A stretch of DNA of 64,000 nt from Pedobacter sp. ok626 (lineage in GTDB: Bacteria > Bacteroidota > Bacteroidia > Sphingobacteriales > Sphingobacteriaceae): positions 434,001 through 498,000 of the forward strand of contig NZ_FNEX01000002.1 in assembly GCF_900100435.1 (NCBI RefSeq), written 5' to 3'. This document shows positions 44,684 to 53,625 of the stretch, piece by piece. How positions within the stretch are numbered: position 1 is the stretch's first letter; every line of letters begins with the position of its first letter. A program made the position numbers and the translations under genes. The notes under the pieces were generated by a model. That model worked only from the letters and a program-made list of their open reading frames with translations, searched no databases and had not been told where the DNA came from.

Positions 44684-46285
44684 TTAAGGTTCATACACGA
44701 CCTTGATGATATTTGGCACTGCACGGTTATCGAACTTAAGGATGAAGCCTGCCATAATGAAAGCAGGAAATCCCTGTGGTGAAGTTGTCTCATATATATC
44801 ATTTACGATTCCCTGGAAAACACCTGTTGTGTTGTAACCCGCAGCAAGCGTTCCGTCTGGATTCAATACCATAAAACCCTGCCTAATGACCCCGTTATAT
44901 TTGTTGAATGAACCTGTAACGATAACCAGCCCGTTAGATAATTGTGCAGAGAAATTGACGCTTCCGCCCTCCATTGTTCCCATAGTAAACGAGTCATCAA
45001 CCGATCCGTCTTTTTTCAGCATAACAATACCGTTAACGGCTTTACCGTTGAAACTTTTGAAAGCCCCTGAAACGATGTATTTCTGGGTAGTCGCGTTGAA
45101 ACGAATGCTGCCAATAGGCCCGTCAGCTCCAGCCCCCACCAGAAAGGTAGGATCGATCATCCCGTTGTTGTCTACCCGTGTAATCCTGTTTACACCGGTT
45201 CCCTGGAAACGTGTAAAGCTACCCACCAGGATCACCTTTCCGTCGGCCTCCATAAACGCATCATTGATGCTACCATTCGGCTTCTCATAACTGGTTTTGG
45301 TTGTAGGATTAAAATTATAGCTTTCATCCAGCTTGCCATTTGCTTCCAAACGCATCAGCATATCCATTGGGGTATAACCAATAACTTTTCTGTCGCGTGT
45401 AGAACGCTCGTAGAAATACTCGCCATAGTTGCTAAAATTGCCGATCAGGATACTTTTGTTGTTGTAGACGAATAATTTTCGCACAGATCCTGTCACTCTT
45501 CCATTAAATGCAGCTACAGTATCAAAGCTGTTTTTCGGCTGCAGGGGTGTAAGGTTAACGACTTCAACGATGGTACTATCTAAGGACCCATTTCCATTCA
45601 AACGGGTCAACCCACCAATACTTTTCCTGTTGTTATAACTTGAGAATGTACCTCCGATCATATATTGCCCCGTTGTTAACCGGGCTATGCTATTTAACGA
45701 ACCATCAGAACCCAGTCCGGAAGCAAACGAAGGCAGATAATCTCCATCAGCATTGATCATTACAATATTGTTAATCGGTCTTTTGAGTGAAGCCTTCTTT
45801 TCATAATCCGTGAAACCGCCAACCAGTATCATATTCCCATTTGTCAAAGGCATAATCTGACTAACATTTCCGTTGGGTCCGATTACGGGTTTAAAGGTCG
45901 CATCATAGGCGATTTTACCGGAAACCGTGAACTGGGGACCGAAGAAAATCTGCCCGTCCACGACAATTGTAAAACCACCTGAGCTGGAACCCACTGGCAG
46001 TTTGATTTTGATCGTTTTGCTGGTAACCTCCATTATCTCTGCTTCAGTATCATTCATATAGCATTTTACCTTGTCTTTATAGGGGAGCAACCCTGAGATA
46101 GCAAATACCATTTGTGAGCCCACTGAGCCATAGGTAGGCTTGGGTGGTTCGTTTAAGAACCTGATGCCAAGGGCTTCTTTCCCTCCGGCATACGGGTCTT
46201 CCGTAAGTTGCGTTGATTTTTTACAGGATGAGAAAGCCATCGTAAACAGGAGCAATCCTATGAAATACCTTAGGTTACTTTTCAT
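44684..46285 (-). CDS. IPT/TIG plus delta-60-repeat lipoprotein (DUF5008-type)
   Basis: A 533-residue lipoprotein starting MKSNLRYFIG with lipobox FSSC (about Cys20). An IPT/TIG-type Ig domain follows (about 40-125: TYGSVGSQMVFAISGLLPY, VDGQIFFGPQFTV). From about 135 to the end there are delta-60/beta-propeller-like repeats such as LTNGNMILVGGFTDY, LTTGQYMIGGTFSSYNNR, DGKVILVGSFTRFQG and NGLVIVTGSFNKYNG. No catalytic residues are apparent. It lies downstream of susC2-susD2-FAS1, where SusE/F-like surface glycan-binding proteins usually sit, so a surface ligand-binding role is inferred. Confidence 0.78.
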   Translation of the reverse strand: MKSNLRYFIGLLLFTMAFSSCKKSTQLTEDPYAGGKEALGIRFLNEPPKPTYGSVGSQMVFAISGLLPYKDKVKCYMNDTEAEIMEVTSKTIKIKLPVGSSSGGFTIVVDGQIFFGPQFTVSGKIAYDATFKPVIGPNGNVSQIMPLTNGNMILVGGFTDYEKKASLKRPINNIVMINADGDYLPSFASGLGSDGSLNSIARLTTGQYMIGGTFSSYNNRKSIGGLTRLNGNGSLDSTIVEVVNLTPLQPKNSFDTVAAFNGRVTGSVRKLFVYNNKSILIGNFSNYGEYFYERSTRDRKVIGYTPMDMLMRLEANGKLDESYNFNPTTKTSYEKPNGSINDAFMEADGKVILVGSFTRFQGTGVNRITRVDNNGMIDPTFLVGAGADGPIGSIRFNATTQKYIVSGAFKSFNGKAVNGIVMLKKDGSVDDSFTMGTMEGGSVNFSAQLSNGLVIVTGSFNKYNGVIRQGFMVLNPDGTLAAGYNTTGVFQGIVNDIYETTSPQGFPAFIMAGFILKFDNRAVPNIIKVVYEP

Positions 46286-46333
46286 CGTTTGATTGTTTTG
46301 AGTTTTATTGAACATATTATGATCTCCTGTGAG

Positions 46334-47074
46334 TTATTCTCCAATACCATTTTCAAGCGCTACCGTAATAAAGTTATAGGGGTAAAAGCCAAAGAAATGG
46401 TTACTGAATTTTATCGCGTGAACGATTCCGTTAGTTGGATTGATATCTGATGAAGATACCTTCGCATTGATCCAGAAAGCCTTGGGATAAGCCAGATCAG
46501 GAATATAAGATAACATCAGCTGACGGTATCCCCCATATTTAATGGTCGTCCGGTTGTCAACCGGCCCGTTAACCGCATCGTTAAAAACCACGCCGATGTT
46601 CATTGGTTTACCATTATAGGCCAGATATCCCTGTCCGGAATAAGTATCCAATGCCAGCGTATCTACCTGACGGTAATCCTTAAGACGGTTGCTCCCTTTA
46701 AAAATATACATAGACAGCATTTCTTTCCATGCTTTAGGCTTAATATCGGATAAAGTCCTTACGGAGTCTCGTCCCGTTAGCCTGAGGTAAGCATTTAAGT
46801 TATCTATCACTGCTCCGATGGAAGGGTCCTGTGGTGCAAAAAAAGTAATCTCCTCTTTACTGAATACGTCTTCCATTCCCGCAAGGCGGATCACCTGGCT
46901 TAACGTATCGAATTGAAAAGGTTTCGAATCCAGGTATTGCATGATGCTACCGTCAAATTTCGCGTTGGTAATGCCAGTGTCCTCGTAGTGCTCAAATTTT
47001 TTACATCCTGTTAAGATGAAGGCTATACATGCAATGAATGTGAGCACTTTTATAATCATTTTATATTTATACAT
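46334..47074 (-). CDS. FAS1 (fasciclin) domain lipoprotein, copy 2
   Basis: A 246-residue lipoprotein (lipobox AFILTGC, about Cys23) with one FAS1-type domain. The domain opening is QYLDSKPFQFDTLSQVIRLAGMEDVF, followed by the EEITFFAPQDPSI block and ends with GIVHAIKFSNHFFGFYP. FAS1 modules mediate protein or polysaccharide adhesion. A second in-frame start (47059) is possible. It lies directly downstream of susD2, matching the position of the other FAS1 protein behind susD1, except that DUF5007 follows there. Confidence 0.8.
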   Translation of the reverse strand: MYKYKMIIKVLTFIACIAFILTGCKKFEHYEDTGITNAKFDGSIMQYLDSKPFQFDTLSQVIRLAGMEDVFSKEEITFFAPQDPSIGAVIDNLNAYLRLTGRDSVRTLSDIKPKAWKEMLSMYIFKGSNRLKDYRQVDTLALDTYSGQGYLAYNGKPMNIGVVFNDAVNGPVDNRTTIKYGGYRQLMLSYIPDLAYPKAFWINAKVSSSDINPTNGIVHAIKFSNHFFGFYPYNFITVALENGIGE

Positions 47075-47098
47075 CTTCTGTTTTTTAAATAAGGAAAA

Positions 47099-48664
47099 CT
47101 ATTGCCAGTAACTATTTAATGTCATGTATGGGTTATTTGCAAGGGCAGTGCTGCTAATTGGCCAGGTCCATGCTTTAGAAATAAATGCAGAGAACGAGAG
47201 CGGACTATAACAATATGTTGGATTCATAATTTTCCTCGTGCGTACCAGGTCGTAGAAATAGTGCCCTTCACCCAGTAATTCTTTGCAACGCTCATAGTAG
47301 ATGGCATCTTTGATCTTACCTTCTCCGGGATTTGCGGGGAACAGATCTGCACCTGCGCGAGCTCTGATACGATTCAATAGAATTTCGGCAGGTCCATCTT
47401 CGCCCAATTCAGCCAGTGCTTCCGCGTGAAGCAGCAATACATCCGCATAACGGAAAATGATCGGATTGTCATCGTCCCCTTGTGTTGGGGCTGCGCGATT
47501 AAAGAATTTGTAGATTATTGCTTTCCCCGTTTCGTCATAAATATCTGCAATATCAAACCAGACATTCTTTCTGCGGTCTGCAACAGTCTCCGGAAAAATC
47601 TTTTTCATATAGTCTGACTTGAACGCAAACTCGCTCTGCAGGCGATCTGTTGAGGTCAGAAATGGCAGGTGGGCAACCCCATTTGAAAATTTATATCGGC
47701 GGTCACCGCTTACCTCACCCGAGTTATTACTCAGCTGAATCTCAAAGAGACCTTCCTGTGAACGACCGAACATCACCAGGTAAGTTTGCTCAATTGGCAG
47801 TAAGGTATAAGCACCTTGTTCTGCTTCACCGATATTCTCTATTTCTTTACCCAGATCATCCACCGCACGGTAATAGCTATTGGTATTTGCCTGATCGAAG
47901 CCTGCACACCACATATTCATGTGCATCATCAATGCAATGGCACTGCCACGCATTGCCCTTACCGCACGGTTTGCCGGATCTTTGTAAGTCCATGGTAAAT
48001 CATTTTTCACTTTATCCAGATCGGCGATACAATTCTTTAATACGGTAACCATATCTGTTCTGGGAAGCGGTTCCTGGTTGTAAGCATTCGTATAATAAGG
48101 AACATCGCTAAACAGCCTTACTAAGAAAAAGTAAGAGAGGCATCGCATGAATACGGCTTCGCCTTTATATTGTTTGCGGTTAGCTTCTGAAAACGCGGGA
48201 TCCTGAATGCGGTCTACTTCTTTATACAGGATATTCGCAGCTTGTATCGTTTTATAAAATGGCTTCCAATCGGGAATCAGGTCATAACGTGCCCTTGCCT
48301 GGTACCATTCCAGACTGGCATTGTAGTCTGGACGCGTACGTGTAGCATCCGCAGCAAGGAGCTTTTTCATGTTATTTACAGCCAGGTAATCCAAATCGTA
48401 ACGTTTTGGGTTCACTGATGTGGCCTTGCCAGGTCCGTTACGGTAATCGCCCATGGCCAACATGATACTGGACATAGTTGAGGCCCTAAACAAACGGTAC
48501 ACATCTTTTGTGAAATCTTCCGCATCTTTTGATGTTTTCCAGAAGTTATTGCCCGACAAGCTGGTAACCGGTTCTACATTTAAGAACTTTTTACAGCCTG
48601 GGTTGGCAATCAAAATCACTAATAAGGGTAAAATGTATAAGATCTTTCTCATAATAAGTTTCAT
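47099..48664 (-). CDS. SusD/RagB family surface lipoprotein, copy 2
   Basis: A 521-residue SusD-like protein (lipobox IANPGC, then KKFLNVEP). SusD proteins cap the SusC barrel and bind the incoming ligand. Family hallmarks are the N-terminal SLSGNNFWKTSKDAEDFTKDVYR, the TPR-like helices with EAVFMRCLSYFFLVRLFSDVPYY, and the C-terminal RYADVLLLHAEALAELG and LLGEGHYFYDLVRTRK. I start at 48664, one base after the susC2 stop; 48652 is an alternative. Pair with susC2. Confidence 0.94.
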   Translation of the reverse strand: MKLIMRKILYILPLLVILIANPGCKKFLNVEPVTSLSGNNFWKTSKDAEDFTKDVYRLFRASTMSSIMLAMGDYRNGPGKATSVNPKRYDLDYLAVNNMKKLLAADATRTRPDYNASLEWYQARARYDLIPDWKPFYKTIQAANILYKEVDRIQDPAFSEANRKQYKGEAVFMRCLSYFFLVRLFSDVPYYTNAYNQEPLPRTDMVTVLKNCIADLDKVKNDLPWTYKDPANRAVRAMRGSAIALMMHMNMWCAGFDQANTNSYYRAVDDLGKEIENIGEAEQGAYTLLPIEQTYLVMFGRSQEGLFEIQLSNNSGEVSGDRRYKFSNGVAHLPFLTSTDRLQSEFAFKSDYMKKIFPETVADRRKNVWFDIADIYDETGKAIIYKFFNRAAPTQGDDDNPIIFRYADVLLLHAEALAELGEDGPAEILLNRIRARAGADLFPANPGEGKIKDAIYYERCKELLGEGHYFYDLVRTRKIMNPTYCYSPLSFSAFISKAWTWPISSTALANNPYMTLNSYWQ

Positions 48665-48665
48665 T

Positions 48666-51600
48666 TTAAAACTGAACATTAAGACCAATAGAATAACTGC
48701 GTCGACTTGGATATCCTGCGGAGTTGTCCCTGCCCAGATCCGTTACGTTTTCAGGATCGGGACCGGTGTAATTGGTGAAGGTGTACAGGTTATTTCCTGT
48801 GCAGTATACACGCATAGAGGTTACACCAAGGCGTGAGGCCAGTTTTTTGTCGAAAGTATAAGCCAGCGTAAGGGTATTGATCTTTAAGTAAGATCCATCT
48901 TCCTGGAACATGGTCTGGTCGTACCTGTACGGTAAAAACAAGGAGCCTCCTTTAACGAAGTCCGAATAAGCTCCATAGCGTAGAAAGCTATAAGGATCCG
49001 GATAAGTAGCTACATCGCCTGGTTGTTTCCAGTAGTCATACTGCGCTATAGGAACCAGGTTATTCTGTTCAGCTGGATTCGCAAAATTCTGGAAGCGCTG
49101 AGCCAGGGCATTGTTTAAGATATCTCTTTTTAAGGTATAGGAAAGATTGATATTTGCTGAGTACGGCCCCCAGGAGAAGAATGAAGAAATACCACCGGTA
49201 ATTTGCGGGAATGAGTTTCCAGCAATCACAAGATCTCTTTCATCCAGTTTATAATCCCCGTTGATATCAGCCCAGTACGGATCACCTCCCTGGAAGAAAA
49301 CGGTGGTATTGCCATTCTTTGTGCTGTATCTTTTACCTGTCGCAGGATCAACAGCCACGTCGTCTGTGGTACTGTATACCCCTTTTGTATTGTAGAGGAC
49401 GTTAGACAAACTGTTACGCCCCAAACGGTAAAGTATAGACTGGCCCGTTTCTTTATCCTTCTGTAGGATCTGACGAACACCGTCGGGCAAGCCTGTCAAC
49501 ACGTCTTTGTTAATCGCGCCGTTAAATGAAACTGTCCAGTTGTAATCGCTGTTTTTAGCCAAAGGCCTTACAGTTAAGCTAAACTCATAACCATAGTTAA
49601 CCAGGCTCACTTCGTTGGTTTTAATTTTACTAAACCCATTGTGATCGGCCAGCGCCTTTTGTCTGAGCTGATTATCTACCATTTTATAATAGGTATCGAA
49701 AGTGATCTGGTATTTACCTTCAAACAATCCAACATCAAGCCCTGCATTAAACTGAGTGGTTACTGTTGGGCTAAGTGAGGTGTTTGGCAGGTTCTCAAAG
49801 TTCACACCTATCGCCTGCGAACCATTATATACCCCACTAAAGTTATAAGATCCAAAGGCGTCAAATACAGTTCCGTTCGGTACAATGTTCTTTCCCCAGC
49901 TGGTACGTATGGAACCATAATCCAGCCATTTTGAGGTGGCCAGCAGGTTTTCCTTATTAAAGTTCCATCTTAAGCCGACAGATGGATTTTTAGACCATGG
50001 CACATCTGGCCCGGCATTAGACACGCCGTCCCAGCGATAAGAAAGATCAATTACATATTTTTTATCGTAGTTGTACGACACTGAGGTTGCCAATGCCGCA
50101 GAACGCGAAGCAGAATAATTATCGAGTATACCGCCTCTTGAAAGATTGGCATCAAAACCTAAAGGCCCCTGGTACTGGTCATTGGGTGTCTGAAGCTGAT
50201 TGATCGTCCCAGCCTGGTAATTACGGATGTACATCTCATTGAAGGCAAAAACACTGATGTTGTGTTTCTCTTTGAATGATTCCGTAAAGTTGATCATGTT
50301 ACGGTTGTACAATACACTCCGTCGCTCGTTAAAATTGTAAACGATGGCTGTATTGTTGTTTAATACCGCTGGCTTATAGATATCGGCTGTACCATTGTTA
50401 TAATCGTAATTCACCACACTGGTTAAAGACAGAGATTTAAGAAACTGATAACGTCCTTCAAGGTTGGTTTTAATATTTCCTGTTTTATTATTGTTATCGG
50501 TTAAAAATACACCTGTCGCATCACCGGAACTGCTAAATAAGGATGGTGGCGGCAAAAGGGAAGATGCGGAACTCCCCGAGGCTACTCCTGTCTGCTGCAC
50601 GCCATTTCCACTCCCCTTTTTACTGATCCCCATGGCACTGGACACATTCGCGAACAAGCGGAACTTTTGACTGGGCTGATACAGTACGTTCATACCGAGT
50701 GAGTATCTCTTTAAGCCCGTATTCTCAATAATCCCTTTTTCATCATAATAGCCTACGTTCACTTTGTAGTTAAAATTCTGATCACCTCCGGAAGCATTGA
50801 TATTGTGTGTCTGATTTAAAGTAGTTCTGAAGAACACGCGCTGCCAGTCGGTTGAATTGTTGAAAAAAGCATTTAAACTATCCGAAAGGAATGGGTTGTT
50901 ATCAATACGTTCCCTTCCTGTAAAAATAGTAGAATCATTGTTCATGATTTGCCTTATTCTGCTGTCACGCTCACCCTTCCCTCCGATCACAGACCTTAAT
51001 TTAGGGGGCGTATTTACAAAAAGGTTGGTTACATACTGGATAATAGGCGTTTTAGATTTACCTCTTTTGGTGGTGATCAGGATTACACCATATGCCCCCT
51101 GTGAGCCATACAACGAGGTTGCCTGTGCATCCTTTAAAAGCGTAACTTCTTCTATGTCTTCTGGTGGTATTAAAGACAATGGGCTGATACCTGGTCCGCC
51201 TTGTGAGAAACCATATTCATAGTTTGAGTTGGCATCAAGCGGTACCCCATCAATTACAAACAACGGTGAAGTTGGGGTTAGGAAAGCGTCGTTACCAGAA
51301 CCCTGAATATCGATACTAGATAAACCACGCACGAAGATGGATCCACGGGCCCCCGGGCTCCCACTGTTATTCTGGATATTTAAACCTGCGATTTTACCTT
51401 GCAACAGCTCCATCACGTTGGCAACCGGAACATCCTGGAGTGCTTTACCACTTATGGTGGTGGCTGCTCCTGTTAAAACTTCCTTGGTTTTTGTATTGTA
51501 ACCTACCGTAATTTTTACCACATCAAGGTTGTTGCTCGATTCCTGCATCATTACTCTGAAATCGGATTTTGCCACAGCCTTAATGGTTTGGTTGGCGAAG

Positions 51601-51893
51601 CCGATATACCTGAATACCAAGGATGCATTTTCAGGCACATTCACCGAGAAATTACCCGCGTTACCACTGCTAGCAATTACTTTTAAGGGCGTGCCAGTTG
51701 AGATCGTTACTCCCGGAAGTCCGAGATTAGTGGATTTTTCAATAACAGTTCCCTTCACAACAACCATTTTCTGGGCAAATGCCGGAACTGTTGCCGAAAG
51801 AATAATGATAAATACCTTAAACAAGTGCTTCATAGCCATATTTTGTTTTAGCGTGTTTAGCTTAAATATTTTTTTATCTCTATGTTTCATCAT
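48666..51893 (-). CDS. SusC/RagA family TonB-dependent transporter, copy 2
   Basis: A 1075-residue SusC-type TonB-dependent receptor. After a signal region it has a CarboxypepD_reg-like domain (VVKGTVIEKSTNLGLPGVTI...VFRYIGFANQTI), a plug with SusC signature (VANVMELLQGKIAGLNIQ, IFVRGLSSI, SPLFVIDGVPLD, LKDAQATSLYGSQGAYGVILITTKRG) and a 22-strand barrel ending in SIGLNVQF. The ATG at 51893 overlaps the DUF5007 stop (ATGA), giving a long basic n-region; a start at 51839 (MAMKHLFKVF) is equally compatible with export. It imports the ligand together with the SusD at 47099-48664. Confidence 0.94.
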   Translation of the reverse strand: MMKHRDKKIFKLNTLKQNMAMKHLFKVFIIILSATVPAFAQKMVVVKGTVIEKSTNLGLPGVTISTGTPLKVIASSGNAGNFSVNVPENASLVFRYIGFANQTIKAVAKSDFRVMMQESSNNLDVVKITVGYNTKTKEVLTGAATTISGKALQDVPVANVMELLQGKIAGLNIQNNSGSPGARGSIFVRGLSSIDIQGSGNDAFLTPTSPLFVIDGVPLDANSNYEYGFSQGGPGISPLSLIPPEDIEEVTLLKDAQATSLYGSQGAYGVILITTKRGKSKTPIIQYVTNLFVNTPPKLRSVIGGKGERDSRIRQIMNNDSTIFTGRERIDNNPFLSDSLNAFFNNSTDWQRVFFRTTLNQTHNINASGGDQNFNYKVNVGYYDEKGIIENTGLKRYSLGMNVLYQPSQKFRLFANVSSAMGISKKGSGNGVQQTGVASGSSASSLLPPPSLFSSSGDATGVFLTDNNNKTGNIKTNLEGRYQFLKSLSLTSVVNYDYNNGTADIYKPAVLNNNTAIVYNFNERRSVLYNRNMINFTESFKEKHNISVFAFNEMYIRNYQAGTINQLQTPNDQYQGPLGFDANLSRGGILDNYSASRSAALATSVSYNYDKKYVIDLSYRWDGVSNAGPDVPWSKNPSVGLRWNFNKENLLATSKWLDYGSIRTSWGKNIVPNGTVFDAFGSYNFSGVYNGSQAIGVNFENLPNTSLSPTVTTQFNAGLDVGLFEGKYQITFDTYYKMVDNQLRQKALADHNGFSKIKTNEVSLVNYGYEFSLTVRPLAKNSDYNWTVSFNGAINKDVLTGLPDGVRQILQKDKETGQSILYRLGRNSLSNVLYNTKGVYSTTDDVAVDPATGKRYSTKNGNTTVFFQGGDPYWADINGDYKLDERDLVIAGNSFPQITGGISSFFSWGPYSANINLSYTLKRDILNNALAQRFQNFANPAEQNNLVPIAQYDYWKQPGDVATYPDPYSFLRYGAYSDFVKGGSLFLPYRYDQTMFQEDGSYLKINTLTLAYTFDKKLASRLGVTSMRVYCTGNNLYTFTNYTGPDPENVTDLGRDNSAGYPSRRSYSIGLNVQF

Positions 51894-52921
51894 TCGTTCG
51901 TGAATTTTGGGTTGTCCCGGGTAAACGAAAAGATAATTTCCCACTCTCCCTTTTCATAGATGTTAAAATTGAAGCTCATATCGGCGGTTTCCTTTATCCC
52001 TCCGAAACCCAGACGGTCATAAGAAAACTTAAGGGTGGCTTCTTTCCCATCAACTGTAGTGTAAGCCGTTGGAATCTCAACCAGTGGTATTGGATAGGCG
52101 ACATTGTATTTTACGTAGCTGGCTGTCTTTTCCATATTGAAACCGTGTACCAATTTATTCCAGGCGGTTAAGTTGAACTTTGCGGGGTCAATGCTTTGCC
52201 CGATACTATCCAGGAAACGGAAAGTGAGCGAGCTTCCAGTGCTCCCCTGTTTTTTGTTAAAGTCGACTTTTACATCACCGATGGTAAGTGGATCTCCGGT
52301 ACGTTGCGCCTTAAAATTATTGATTGAATTTAACCGGATTGGTGCATTGCTGCTTGCCCCACTAATGGCATCGATTCTGTTAGGCTCATAAGCGCGCTCC
52401 CTATAGGCCTGAAGCTTCAGGTTATTAAAATACCTGCGTCCGCCATTGTTGGTTACTTCTACATCGAAAGTATAGCCTGAATCAGGAAGAGCCTTGAGTA
52501 CCCTCGAATTTGAGGCTGCCCAGAGTATAAATTCTCCTGAGTGCTCCCTGATCTCAAAAAGTGGGTGTTGTTCTATCGCTCTTTTATTTTCGATTTCTTC
52601 CAGTGAGGTTTCCTTTCCCGTATATGCTTTTTTCCAAACCAGCACATCAAATGGCTTGATAAGTTCTGGTGCAATGATACCATCGCTATTTCTTGGATTA
52701 ACTATTTTAAAGGTTAAGGGCTGTGACGAACTTTGTGCGTCAAAATTGTCACTCATTAATGTTGTACGTCCCATTACAGGCTTGTATAGCGTTTGTGTAA
52801 AGCGGGCTTCTGTATTGAAGTAATCGCGGTCTGTAGGCAGCAGCTTTTTACAGGCACCTATCAATGTAAGGGCAAACAGTATCGGCACTGCTCCTGAAAT
52901 AATATGTTTTTTGTTGATCAT
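51890..52921 (-). CDS. DUF5007-type lipoprotein
   Basis: A 343-residue lipoprotein starting MINKKHIISG with lipobox TLIGAC (about Cys21) and KKLLPTDRDYF. It matches DUF5007, a family found downstream of SusCD in Bacteroidota: YKPVMGRTTLMSDNFDAQSSSQPLTFKIVN, FEIREHSGEFILWAASNS, and TFDVEVTNNGGRRYFNNL. All-beta organisation is suggested by alternating hydrophobic strands. No catalytic motif. It overlaps susC2 by 4 nt, linking the first SusCD block to the second. A surface binding role is inferred from context. Confidence 0.75.
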   Translation of the reverse strand: MINKKHIISGAVPILFALTLIGACKKLLPTDRDYFNTEARFTQTLYKPVMGRTTLMSDNFDAQSSSQPLTFKIVNPRNSDGIIAPELIKPFDVLVWKKAYTGKETSLEEIENKRAIEQHPLFEIREHSGEFILWAASNSRVLKALPDSGYTFDVEVTNNGGRRYFNNLKLQAYRERAYEPNRIDAISGASSNAPIRLNSINNFKAQRTGDPLTIGDVKVDFNKKQGSTGSSLTFRFLDSIGQSIDPAKFNLTAWNKLVHGFNMEKTASYVKYNVAYPIPLVEIPTAYTTVDGKEATLKFSYDRLGFGGIKETADMSFNFNIYEKGEWEIIFSFTRDNPKFTNE

Positions 52922-52946
52922 AACTTTGCTAGCTAAAACTCCCTGA

Positions 52947-53618
52947 TTATTTATTAAGCCTTCTTGTAAATTCGCTAAACCCAAATTCGTGTGATGGAGA
53001 AAGCACATGGACAACCGCATTGGTGGTGAAAATATTTACGGCCTGGGTATTTGTCCGTTGCCATTCCACGATATATTGTGATCGTTTTACATCACTGTAA
53101 ATGATACTTTTTGGACCCCCGTTTACAAAACCGTATGCGTTTGCACTCTTGTCCTGTCCATGCATTTCATAGTGGTATTTTATCGTGTTTAACAGCACTC
53201 CTTCAGTCAAGACCAAGCTGTCCGTGGTAAACTTGCCGGAAATAAAATAGCGGTTAGCCAATGAATCCAACTCTTTTATGTTTGCTGTTGCCAGGCCCAG
53301 AACTGGTTTGTTTTGTGATTTCCTAACTGTATTTAAATTTTGCAAAGCGAGGACAAAACTGCGGTTTGTTGGGGCAAAAAGCGTGAATGTTGAAGATGTA
53401 CTCAAAGTATCCTTTAACCAGGTGATGCGATCAACAACCTTAAGCAGGGAATCGTAAACGCCAGGCTGTGACTTCAGGTAGGCGTAAACATCTCCTTCGT
53501 ATACATTTACCTCGTTTTCAAAATTATATGCACCTTCTTCTTTTTTGCATGCTGCAAAAAACAGCGTTGCTGCAAATAATAAAGTAAGGCCTTTAAATAG
53601 GTTTAATTTTCTTTTCAT
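52947..53618 (-). CDS. FAS1 (fasciclin) domain lipoprotein, copy 1
   Basis: A 223-residue lipoprotein starting MKRKLNLFKG with lipobox LFFAAC and KKEEGAYNFENE. It carries one FAS1 domain: YAYLKSQPGVYDSLLKVVDRITWL, the STFTLFAPTNRSFVLALQNL block (H1-box-like), and the VLLNTIKYHYEMHG end with TTNAVVHVLSPSHEFGF. A longer frame to 53822 would run into susD1 and lacks a leader, so I reject it. It starts 8 nt after susD1. Paralogue of the FAS1 protein behind susD2. Confidence 0.83.
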   Translation of the reverse strand: MKRKLNLFKGLTLLFAATLFFAACKKEEGAYNFENEVNVYEGDVYAYLKSQPGVYDSLLKVVDRITWLKDTLSTSSTFTLFAPTNRSFVLALQNLNTVRKSQNKPVLGLATANIKELDSLANRYFISGKFTTDSLVLTEGVLLNTIKYHYEMHGQDKSANAYGFVNGGPKSIIYSDVKRSQYIVEWQRTNTQAVNIFTTNAVVHVLSPSHEFGFSEFTRRLNK

Positions 53619-53625
53619 AATTTGA

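Noticed and set aside
44632..44802. N-terminal extension of the AP-like/LamG protein (copy 2)
   Set aside because: The extension overlaps the upstream lipoprotein gene and moves the lipoprotein signal far inside the chain; the ATG at 44631 gives a normal signal peptide.
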